From contig JAAYDC010000015.1 in assembly GCA_012729455.1 (NCBI GenBank), positions 146,635-210,634 on the forward strand: a stretch of DNA of 64,000 nt. The letters are read 5' to 3'. Positions 8,194 through 15,397 of this stretch are shown here, one piece after another. A program made the position numbers and the translations under genes. Source of the DNA: Chloroflexota bacterium (GTDB lineage: Bacteria > Chloroflexota > Anaerolineae > UBA1429). The notes below the pieces were generated by a model. The model was not told the DNA's origin, ran no database searches, and was given only the letters and a program-made list of their open reading frames with translations. Position 1 is the first letter of the stretch. Every line of letters starts with the position of its first letter.

Positions 8194-9276
8194 CTAGTAT
8201 TTCCAGACGTCGCGCTGGCGCATCTCGTCCAAAAAGGCGCGCGCCTGCTCCGCATCCATCGAACCAGAGACGCTGAACATGATATCCTTGCCGCCGATAG
8301 CCGAGACGATCTGCAGCGCCGCTTCGGGTGTGCAGAAAAACTGGCATAGCTTGCCGCCGTTGCGGATGCGCTGGTACAGGTCGAGCCAATGCTCAGCGGT
8401 GGGCGAGCCATCGCCCGGCACCCACTGGATACCGCGCAGGCGCTCGATCGAGAGCAGACTGTCGAGGTGCGGGATCTGCCCCTGGCCGTCGAGGTGGTAA
8501 AAGCCGGCGGCGAGGTGGTCGCACAGCGCGACCAGGTCGGGCATCACAAAGCGGTCAAACATCTCGGGCGAGATCATGTAGGCAAAATCGCACTGCATCA
8601 TATAGCAGCGCCCTGTCGACCAGATCGGGGTCCAGGGCACGCGCCCTCGGCAAGCTGGGTAGATGATCGCATCCAGCTCGTCATAGTAGCGCTTCCACAA
8701 CTCGGTGATCTGAAGTGCCAGACGCTCGACCGTCTCGGGATGGTCGTACAGGTCCGTGAGCAGCTGTTGGGTGGTGGTAAAGGACGCCAGGATATCGAGG
8801 TTGCCGCCCAGGTCGGTATGGCTGACCTGCACCATCTGACCAAAGGCCTGTGCACCCGCGCGGGTGATCGCCAGAATACGCTGCCACCAGGGGTTATCCG
8901 GCTGGTAGGCAAACGAGAGCCCCTCGATGCTGGTATCCCCGGGCGGCTCGAACCAGACCGTCTCTTCGACCGAGTGCACCACCGCGCCCAAGAGGCCTGC
9001 CACCATGCCAGGGCCAAAGTTGATCCACCAGTGCGGAAAGTCGTCGCCGTAATAATAGCGATGCCTGAACGATTCAGCGGCGCGTTCCACGATCTCTTCG
9101 GCAGAGACATCGAACGGCACATTGCTCATAAAGCTGGGCAGCGGGTTTTCGAGGCGGGTTCCGTCCCAGCCGCCGATCTGCACAATCGGGCGCGGCAGCT
9201 CATGCGCCCACCAGGCGCTATAGTCGCGCTCGATGCGTTCCCAATCAGCCTCATCAAAGTGCAGCTGCAGCTCCAT
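8194..9276 (-). CDS. URO-D-like family protein (uroporphyrinogen decarboxylase fold)
   Basis: A 360-residue protein with the barrel features of the URO-D/methyltransferase superfamily: a YMISPEMFDRFVMPDLVALCDHL helix region (given here in shortened sense), a HLDGQGQIPHLD strand in place of the HSCG motif, and a late GSMDAEQARAFL segment. The usual decarboxylase N-terminus is absent, so a haem role is unlikely. Relatives in carbohydrate operons have no settled function; methyl transfer is one idea. The start at 9276 is set by AAGGAG 5 bases upstream. It lies downstream of the beta-helix gene, beyond a terminator hairpin, so its expression may be partly uncoupled. Confidence 0.65.
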   Translation of the reverse strand: MELQLHFDEADWERIERDYSAWWAHELPRPIVQIGGWDGTRLENPLPSFMSNVPFDVSAEEIVERAAESFRHRYYYGDDFPHWWINFGPGMVAGLLGAVVHSVEETVWFEPPGDTSIEGLSFAYQPDNPWWQRILAITRAGAQAFGQMVQVSHTDLGGNLDILASFTTTQQLLTDLYDHPETVERLALQITELWKRYYDELDAIIYPACRGRVPWTPIWSTGRCYMMQCDFAYMISPEMFDRFVMPDLVALCDHLAAGFYHLDGQGQIPHLDSLLSIERLRGIQWVPGDGSPTAEHWLDLYQRIRNGGKLCQFFCTPEAALQIVSAIGGKDIMFSVSGSMDAEQARAFLDEMRQRDVWKY

Positions 9277-9300
9277 ACTCACTCCTTGAAGACACAAAAC

Positions 9301-9326
9301 AACGCCCCGAGTTGCCCCGGGGCGTT
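9301..9326 (-). terminator. intrinsic terminator after the beta-helix gene
   Basis: AACGCCCC (9301-9308) pairs perfectly with GGGGCGTT (9319-9326) around a 10-base loop. On the minus strand the stem follows the stop at 9334 and is followed by TGTTTTGTG. It probably ends or reduces transcription before the next URO-D-like gene; on the plus strand it also has a TTTT run. Confidence 0.7.
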
Positions 9327-9333
9327 TTGCCTG

Positions 9334-11418
9334 TTAGCAGCGAGAGCCTTTCGGGCGCGGTCCGACATCAGCGAGGTCAAACGGCACAAAGCCAACCTCC
9401 AGCGCCGGTGAATCTTCGGCAATGGTGAAATCGCCGTTGGCCGGATCGGCCAGCTTGGGGTCTGCCATGATCGAGTGGCGGTCAAAACCCATGGCGTGCC
9501 AGGCGTCCATATCGTAGACAGTATGGTTGTAGGGGATCGCCTTTTCGTCGGTCTGGATGTCAGCCGTGATCGGCGCGGCACCTGAGACGTCCCAGAACAG
9601 GTTCAGGTCGCTCCAGTAGTCCTTTTTGTCGAGGATACCGGGATAACCGCCAATGATCACCGGCTGGCCGTTGGTCACCACGATATTACGCTCAAAGATG
9701 ATCTGCTGATGACCCTCAACACGGCTGGTGCGCACCTGGCCTTCACGGCCAAAGGCCCAGATGTTGTTGCGTACCAGGTTACGCATGCCATAGTGCTGGT
9801 GGAAGGGCTGGCTGGAGGTATTGTAGCCGATATTGTTCTCGATCAGTAGATGCGAACTGCCCTCGTCGGGATAAATCGCCCACCCTCCATAGTTCCACTT
9901 TTCGATGTCGTGGATCAGGTTGCCGCGCAGCACCGTGCCGGGCGCCACCCCCAGCAGATAGATACCTCCCATATCGCTCAGCAAACGCTTGCCGAGGTCG
10001 TGAATATAGTTCTTTTCGATGGTGTTGTTGATCGAGACACTTTCAGCATAGCCCCACACCCATCCAACCGAGATGCCGGTATAGTACAGGTCGTGGATGT
10101 GGTTGTGGCTGATCGTGTTGCCGGCACTGTGGCGCGAGAGCACCCCAACCGCAGCATGAAAGATAATGCCGCCGTTGCCGATCTCGTTATCGGTGATGGT
10201 ATTGTGGCCAGTACGCCGGCACAGCGCGCCCTTGGCATCCGAACCGTTGAGCTTGATGCCGCCGCCGCCCATGTCGGTAATGGTGTTGCCCACCAGGCGG
10301 ATCCCCTGGCAGCCATCGGCCAGCTCGATGCCATACCAGCCGATGTGCTGAATGGTGCAGTCCTCGATGGCGCAGTAGCGCGCGCCCTCCATCACGATCA
10401 CACCTGGCACGATCATGGCCGCCTGTGCCGCGGATGCCAGGTTGGCTCGTCGCAGACCGGCCTGCTCGACGAAATAGTCGGGCTGGATCCACTCGGTGTG
10501 CTCAAAGGTGAGCCCCTCAAAGCGCAGGTATTCGACGAACTGGTTGGTATCCGGATCGCCCTTTAAAACCAGCAGCTGGTTGGCCAGACAGATATAAGCC
10601 TCGACGGAATCGATCGTCTCGCCGGGCTTGGGGATATAATAGAGCTTGCCATCGGAGCGATCAGCGTACCACTCGCCGGGCTCGAGGACTGCCTCGCGCA
10701 CGTTCTCGATATAGTAGCGCGCCAAGCGGTCGGCCCAGTCGTCCTTTAAGCCAAAGGCGCTGCGGCGCGCGCTGACCACCTTGTTGGTAACGGGGTCAAA
10801 CGATTCGACTGGCAGGCGCTCTTCAATCCAATAGTGCGGGGCGACGATGTCGATATCCTGCAGGTTGACCCAGGGCTTGAAGTCACCCTCGTTGAGGATA
10901 AAGCTGTGCGAAGGAGGGTAGCCGTTCCAGCCCTTATCCCAGCCCTCGTCGACGATCTCTTTTACCCAGTAAAAGTCGTTCTTGGGCAGCCTTGAGCGGC
11001 TTCGGCGCTCGCCATTCACAAACAGCTGTTTAGGGATATAGGCGCTGCCGTCGCGCTGAGGAAGAGGAGCTATCCAGGCGGCTTGGCCGTTGATCGTGCC
11101 AGGTTCCCAACCCGTGATAAGCACGCCTCCATCCAGAATCGGTGTTTCGCCGGGATAGGCGGCATAGGTGACCGGCATAGAGTCTTCCGGACCGAACTCG
11201 ACAGGGCCAGTCATGGGGTAGCGCCCGCCGCGCAGCCAGACCGTGCAGGCACCACTCAACTTACCCTTGGCTTTTAGGGCGCTCAATGCACGCCGTGCCC
11301 CCGCGATGGTGCGGAATGGCCCATCTTTGCCGCCGGCGGCCACCTCTGCCAGCTTGCCCGTCCAGCGGTCATTGCCCTCGGGGGCGATGTAATAATCCTG
11401 CGGTTGAAACTTGGTCAT
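9334..11418 (-). CDS. right-handed parallel beta-helix protein (polysaccharide-active)
   Basis: A 694-residue protein with no obvious signal peptide. An N-terminal segment (DYYIAPEGND...GPFRTI) is typical of DUF1565-type starts of beta-helix enzymes; a domain reading WIAPLP and GERRSRSRLP follows; the second half is a run of PbH1 repeats with NTI/NHI turns such as GNTITDMGGGGI and HNHIHDLYYTGI. These folds are found in pectate lyases, chondroitinase B and glycosidases, and indicate binding or cleavage of an acidic or complex polysaccharide; the exact reaction cannot be read. The start at 11418 is set by GGAGGCGTG just upstream. It is 29 bases after a URO-D-like gene in the same operon. Confidence 0.75.
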   Translation of the reverse strand: MTKFQPQDYYIAPEGNDRWTGKLAEVAAGGKDGPFRTIAGARRALSALKAKGKLSGACTVWLRGGRYPMTGPVEFGPEDSMPVTYAAYPGETPILDGGVLITGWEPGTINGQAAWIAPLPQRDGSAYIPKQLFVNGERRSRSRLPKNDFYWVKEIVDEGWDKGWNGYPPSHSFILNEGDFKPWVNLQDIDIVAPHYWIEERLPVESFDPVTNKVVSARRSAFGLKDDWADRLARYYIENVREAVLEPGEWYADRSDGKLYYIPKPGETIDSVEAYICLANQLLVLKGDPDTNQFVEYLRFEGLTFEHTEWIQPDYFVEQAGLRRANLASAAQAAMIVPGVIVMEGARYCAIEDCTIQHIGWYGIELADGCQGIRLVGNTITDMGGGGIKLNGSDAKGALCRRTGHNTITDNEIGNGGIIFHAAVGVLSRHSAGNTISHNHIHDLYYTGISVGWVWGYAESVSINNTIEKNYIHDLGKRLLSDMGGIYLLGVAPGTVLRGNLIHDIEKWNYGGWAIYPDEGSSHLLIENNIGYNTSSQPFHQHYGMRNLVRNNIWAFGREGQVRTSRVEGHQQIIFERNIVVTNGQPVIIGGYPGILDKKDYWSDLNLFWDVSGAAPITADIQTDEKAIPYNHTVYDMDAWHAMGFDRHSIMADPKLADPANGDFTIAEDSPALEVGFVPFDLADVGPRPKGSRC

Positions 11419-11447
11419 GCCACGCCTCCTGTTGTTGGATTGGTTTA

Positions 11448-12620
11448 CTAATACCACATATGTTCGCGGTACACATCGAGCGCATACCGGTAGCTGTCGT
11501 AACTGGTGTTGTTTGAGATCGAGTGGTCAGTAGCAAACACCAGCCGTCCGCCGCGCGCTTTCATGCCGTCGATGTATTCTGCCACTTCTTTTTTGATGAT
11601 GTCGCGATCGTTACTCTCGAGTACACGCGCATCCAGACCGCCCACAAAGGCGAGTTTGTCACCATATTTCTCTGCAAACTCGAACGGATCGTTGTTGAGC
11701 GCCTTGCGTTCCATCGGGTTGATGGCATCGAAACCAACGTCGATGATCATCGGCATGGCTTCGGCTACCGAGCCGCACGAATGCAGCACTACCGGCAGGT
11801 CATAGCTATGGAAAAAGGCATTCACCTCTGCGTAATAGGGGAAAATCACCTCACTGAGTACCTTGGGCGATGCAAACAACCCGTTTTTATAGCCCAGGTC
11901 TTCATACAGCCAGATGCCATCGGGTATGTCGATCTGCTCAAAGAGGTAGGTAAAGTAGCGCTTGAACATATCGGTGTAAACGCGGTTATAGTCGTGGATC
12001 CAGCCAGGGTCATCCACCAGGCTGGTGTACATGGTCACATCGCCCATGCTCTGGCGCATCATCTCCCAGATAAACATGTGGCCAAAGTGGTTCCACACCC
12101 CTGCAGCACGCGTCTCGCGGAAGCCGGCGCGCTGGCCTCCCAGGCTGACGCGCTCCGGGTCAAAATCGATCAGCTTGGGGCGGTATTGCTCTTCCCAGAT
12201 AGCGCGCGAGGTCATCAGAAAGTCAATGTGCTCGGGCGTGCCGGATTTATGCTTCCAGTACTTTAAGGCTGCGCCGGCGCCGTTGCGGTGGATCGACCAC
12301 TCGTCGGTTTCCTCGACTAACTCGTTATAGCCGCGTATGGGCATCCAGTCGAACCAGCCGCCGACGCCGACCATGTCGTAACCGAAATGCTGCCACACCG
12401 AGACCGGCTCCGGGTATTCGCCCGCTTTGGTAACCTCATACCAGCGTCCGTCCGTCGGATCCCAAAATTGGTCGCCGACTTTTTTAGCCACCAGCTTGGT
12501 CGGGTAGCCCTGCTGAACCCATTCCATGATCGCATCCGCCCAAGGGCTGTCCATCAGAGCGACCCGCTCGGGAGAACGCTTGCGCAGCAGGTCATCCACC
12601 ACTTCACGCGAGGTCTTCAT
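11448..12620 (-). CDS. URO-D-like family protein
   Basis: A 390-residue member of the uroporphyrinogen decarboxylase superfamily. The hallmark HSCG (in LPVVLHSCGSVAE) followed by GFDAINPME, GGLDAR and an FATDHSI end are seen, matching the corrinoid-methyltransferase-like and sugar-operon branch rather than HemE. Its N-terminus is acidic and starts with a helix like other members (REVVDDLLRKRSPERVALMD region). The HSCG cysteine and histidine would bind zinc in methyltransferase relatives. It is upstream of the beta-helix gene and 21 bases after the zinc-ribbon gene. Confidence 0.75.
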   Translation of the reverse strand: MKTSREVVDDLLRKRSPERVALMDSPWADAIMEWVQQGYPTKLVAKKVGDQFWDPTDGRWYEVTKAGEYPEPVSVWQHFGYDMVGVGGWFDWMPIRGYNELVEETDEWSIHRNGAGAALKYWKHKSGTPEHIDFLMTSRAIWEEQYRPKLIDFDPERVSLGGQRAGFRETRAAGVWNHFGHMFIWEMMRQSMGDVTMYTSLVDDPGWIHDYNRVYTDMFKRYFTYLFEQIDIPDGIWLYEDLGYKNGLFASPKVLSEVIFPYYAEVNAFFHSYDLPVVLHSCGSVAEAMPMIIDVGFDAINPMERKALNNDPFEFAEKYGDKLAFVGGLDARVLESNDRDIIKKEVAEYIDGMKARGGRLVFATDHSISNNTSYDSYRYALDVYREHMWY

Positions 12621-12641
12621 TTCACACTCCGCTTGGTTGGG

Positions 12642-13643
12642 TTATTCGTCGCCAGAGAGGGCACGGATTAGCATCGTTAGCCCTACGGTGATCAGGATGC
12701 CCTTGCGGATTGCCGGCCAGATAGTGGTCTGCTGCGATACCGCCACACTGGCAGTACGGCGCACAGGCGCCGGATCGGACGCACTCACCGGGTTCACGAA
12801 CGGAACCTCTGGCTCGGCAGCAGCTGGTTCCTGCCACAGGGGCGTTACCGGCTCCTGCATCGGTAGCTCTGGCTGTACAGGTACGTCAGGCGCGGGTTCT
12901 TCGGCCGGCACGGCTGCCTGCTCCTCGGCCTTGCGCTCGGTACGGGTAAGCCACGGCAGCGGGGCGCGCACGACCGGCGGGCGCTCTGGCGGCCGATCCA
13001 CGATCAGCCGACTGCGCGAGGTCACCGTCAGCGGCGGTGCCTCAGGAGTCGGCTCCTGCGGAGCGGGCTCGGGCACTGGCTCGCTGAGCGTTGCAATTGG
13101 TTCGACGGTATCTGCCGACTGCGCCACTTGGTCGGCTTCCTCGTCCGCCATGGCCTGGGCGATAAAGGGCGGCAGTGCGTCAAACTCTGATGCAGTCACG
13201 GGCTCGGGCTCCTGGATAGCCGCGGGCGTGCTAGCAGTCGCGGTTGGTTCGATCGCCGGCGCGGCTGCGATGATCGCATCCGCTAGCGCGGCGATTTCGG
13301 GATCTGCCGGAGCATTGCGTACCGCCAAGCGCACCGATGCGCGCGCGCGCTCCCAGTTGCCATCACGCGCAGCCAGCTTGGCGAGCTGCACATGGGCGGG
13401 CGCGAACTCGGGGTTGGCTTTGATCGAGGCCTCAAGCATCTCGATCGCCTCGTCACGGCGGCCTTCGCGGATCAGGCTGAGGGCCTGGTTATAGCGGATC
13501 ACATCCAGATACTCGAGGTGCACCAGCGCCGCCAGATCCTCCTGGCAGCCAGGGCAAACGGTGCTCTCGCCCGAGACCCTGCCGTCGCAGTAAGGGCAGA
13601 TCACCACGCGCGTATACTGGCTGGTGTTCTTTTGTTCGTCCAT
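12642..13643 (-). CDS. zinc-ribbon, TPR-like, tail-anchored protein of unknown role
   Basis: A 333-residue protein with four visible parts. A zinc ribbon CPYCDG...CPGC lies near residues 16-33; TPR-like helices follow (NQALSLIREGRRDEAIEML and PEFAPAHVQLAKLAARDGNW, about residues 50-110). A long Pro/Glu/Ala-rich linker spans about 135-305. A single hydrophobic segment near the C-terminus (ILITVGLTMLIRAL) would anchor it in the membrane with the bulk in the cytoplasm. It has no recognisable enzyme domain. It follows the GrpE-like gene by 6 bases, so the pair probably acts together. Confidence 0.7.
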   Translation of the reverse strand: MDEQKNTSQYTRVVICPYCDGRVSGESTVCPGCQEDLAALVHLEYLDVIRYNQALSLIREGRRDEAIEMLEASIKANPEFAPAHVQLAKLAARDGNWERARASVRLAVRNAPADPEIAALADAIIAAAPAIEPTATASTPAAIQEPEPVTASEFDALPPFIAQAMADEEADQVAQSADTVEPIATLSEPVPEPAPQEPTPEAPPLTVTSRSRLIVDRPPERPPVVRAPLPWLTRTERKAEEQAAVPAEEPAPDVPVQPELPMQEPVTPLWQEPAAAEPEVPFVNPVSASDPAPVRRTASVAVSQQTTIWPAIRKGILITVGLTMLIRALSGDE

Positions 13644-13649
13644 GGCTGG

Positions 13650-14141
13650 CTAGCCTTCCGAGCGCGACGCGACGACCACCTGCGCTTTGCGCAGTAAACC
13701 GCCCTTCCAGGTGTAGGCGGGCTCGCTCTCGCGCAGCACCGTGTTCGGGATCACCGAAGTGGTCACCTCGGTGCCGGTTATCTCACTGGTTTGGGCGTTG
13801 TAGGGCTGCCCTACCACCGAGATCTGCTTGACCTCTTGCTTGGCGAGGGCCTGTTGTATCTTGCGCCCCAGCGAGACCAGCGCGCGCACCATAGCCGCTT
13901 CCTGGGCGTTGGTGGCGATCCCCCAGCGCTGTACGATCTGGTTGAGCTCGTCCGAGATGCTCACCAGATCAACCATTACCTCGGCAAGGTCGCCCTGGGC
14001 GGCTGTATCGCGCTCAGCCAGATCCTGCTCGAGCTTGCTGACGCGGAACATCAACTCGCGGATCGTCTGCGCCGGATCGGCATCGACTGCCGAAGGAGGC
14101 ACCGGCAGATAGTCCTCGTGTGTATCAAACGGGTCACTCAC
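13650..14141 (-). CDS. GrpE-like nucleotide exchange factor homologue
   Basis: A 163-residue protein with a GrpE-type layout: a central helix of about 45 residues (SKLEQDLAERD...) followed by a small beta domain with the GrpE end pattern VLRESEPAYTWKGGLLRKAQVVVA. GrpE releases ADP from DnaK. The protein is shorter than canonical GrpE and the GHPF-type hinge sequence is not clear, and no dnaK or dnaJ lies nearby, so it may serve a specialised Hsp70-like or zinc-ribbon partner instead. It begins with GTG at 14141 after GGAGG. Transcribed with the zinc-ribbon gene from a strong promoter. Confidence 0.65.
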   Translation of the reverse strand: MSDPFDTHEDYLPVPPSAVDADPAQTIRELMFRVSKLEQDLAERDTAAQGDLAEVMVDLVSISDELNQIVQRWGIATNAQEAAMVRALVSLGRKIQQALAKQEVKQISVVGQPYNAQTSEITGTEVTTSVIPNTVLRESEPAYTWKGGLLRKAQVVVASRSEG

Positions 14142-14173
14142 AGGACCTCCAGATGACTGTATCTAGTAGTGTC

Positions 14174-14202
14174 ATCATAAAACAGCACTATCTGTATGTC
14201 AA
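14174..14202 (-). promoter_or_regulatory. strong sigma70-like promoter of the GrpE-like operon
   Basis: On the minus strand TTGACA (14202-14197) and TATGAT (14179-14174) are exactly 17 bases apart, about 33 bases before the GTG. This is one of the best promoter matches in the window. No CIRCE heat-shock operator is visible around it. Confidence 0.7.
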
Positions 14203-14224
14203 GCGCGCGCGCAAGATGCGCGCA

Positions 14225-15274
14225 TCAGGCATCGGCGAACTCGTTGTTGACCGCCTGCACCAGCCCGCGCATATAGCCCACTGCCAATGCCTCGGCAGCA
14301 TAGCGCCCGCCCACCATGCGCCACAGATGATCCGAGATGATCGCACCATCAAAGTTGACCTCACGCAGGGCACGCATCACCTCGTGCATGTCGCCATAGC
14401 CATCATCTAAAAACGTCTCGACAAAGCCCTCGGGCATCGGCTCTGTCACGTTGCGAAAGTGCACCTTGAAGAGCTTGTTCTGAGCACCAAAGTAGCGGAT
14501 CGTATCCGCTACCGACTTGCCCATCGCCGGACCGCCCTCGAGCCAGCAGCCTACGCACAGGCAGACGCCCACATTGGGGCTATCCGCTATTTCAATGGCG
14601 CGCCGGTAGCCCTCAAAGTTGCCAAATATGCAGCGCGGTACGCCCCCCAAGTCATACACTGGGGGATCATCCGGATGGATGCCGATATAGACGCCGGCTT
14701 CCTCAGCCACTGGCACCACCTTGCGGATAAAATAGGCATAGTTATCCCACAGCTCTTCTTCGCTGTATCGCCGTCCATGCGTCAGAGGGCCAGTAAAGGT
14801 CTGGCCAAGCCACCAGCCCTCCTTTGCCTGGTCGACCCGAAAAGCCCGCGCCATGGCGCCGCCGCGGATTGGCTCGTTACCCGTCGACCAGATGCCGTTG
14901 CCCATATGGGCATAGGTAGAATAATGGATGCCGGCCGCGCCCAGCATGCGGATATAGTTGAGGTAGAGCTCGATCTTGGCGTCGCGCCCTTCCAGGTTGA
15001 GGGTCACCTCTGGCATGTTGTGGCAGCGCGGGTTATCTGCCAAGCGATAGATCTGCATGCCCTGGTCGCGAAAGCGCTGGCTGACGGCTTTATAGTTTTC
15101 GAGGGTGTGGTCAGCCGGGTCGTCCAGGGCGATCATGGCCCATTCAAGCCCCAGCTGCCGAGCAAAGGTAAAGTTGTCGTCGGTGGGGTTGGCTGACATT
15201 TGCGTGCCGATCTGGATGCCAGACGTCTGCGAATAATATCCGGGCACCACGCGCATCGGGATTTTGCCGCTCAT
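14225..15274 (-). CDS. mannonate dehydratase-like sugar isomerase/dehydratase
   Basis: A 349-residue protein resembling UxuA-type mannonate dehydratase within the xylose-isomerase-like TIM-barrel group. The metal and substrate region reads GIHPDDPP...GGVPRCIFG, followed by CVGCWLEGG and a HFRNV strand, with ISDHLWRM near the end. Such enzymes dehydrate D-mannonate to 2-keto-3-deoxygluconate in hexuronate breakdown, which would suit the neighbouring polysaccharide-active proteins; other sugar acids are possible. Canonical UxuA is of similar length. The start at 15274 is set by GGAGGAG. It diverges from the 816-residue gene. Confidence 0.75.
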   Translation of the reverse strand: MSGKIPMRVVPGYYSQTSGIQIGTQMSANPTDDNFTFARQLGLEWAMIALDDPADHTLENYKAVSQRFRDQGMQIYRLADNPRCHNMPEVTLNLEGRDAKIELYLNYIRMLGAAGIHYSTYAHMGNGIWSTGNEPIRGGAMARAFRVDQAKEGWWLGQTFTGPLTHGRRYSEEELWDNYAYFIRKVVPVAEEAGVYIGIHPDDPPVYDLGGVPRCIFGNFEGYRRAIEIADSPNVGVCLCVGCWLEGGPAMGKSVADTIRYFGAQNKLFKVHFRNVTEPMPEGFVETFLDDGYGDMHEVMRALREVNFDGAIISDHLWRMVGGRYAAEALAVGYMRGLVQAVNNEFADA

Positions 15275-15302
15275 ATGCTCCTCCGCAAGATAAGCTGGCA
15301 TG

Positions 15303-15331
15303 ATTCTACACGCCCGCGCGGTATTTGGCCA
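15303..15331 (-). promoter_or_regulatory. candidate promoter of the mannonate dehydratase-like gene
   Basis: On the minus strand TAGAAT (15308-15303) is a good -10; 17 bases upstream TGGCCA is a weak -35. It is about 29 bases before the ATG. Confidence 0.4.
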
Positions 15332-15341
15332 GCCTCAGCGC

Positions 15342-15370
15342 TTGACGGAGCGCGCGCCGGGCAATAAGAT
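15342..15370 (+). promoter_or_regulatory. sigma70-like promoter of the 15.4-19.5 kb operon
   Basis: TTGACG (15342-15347) and TAAGAT (15365-15370) are 17 bases apart, followed by GGAGG at 15385-15389 and the ATG at 15398. Confidence 0.65.
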
Positions 15371-15397
15371 CACATCATCACCCTGGAGGCAGCCGGC

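Noticed and set aside
12526..13494. Ser/Gly/Ala-rich plus-strand frame of 322 codons opposite the zinc-ribbon gene
   Set aside because: It is the complement of a Pro/Glu-rich linker; low complexity arises from the opposite strand.
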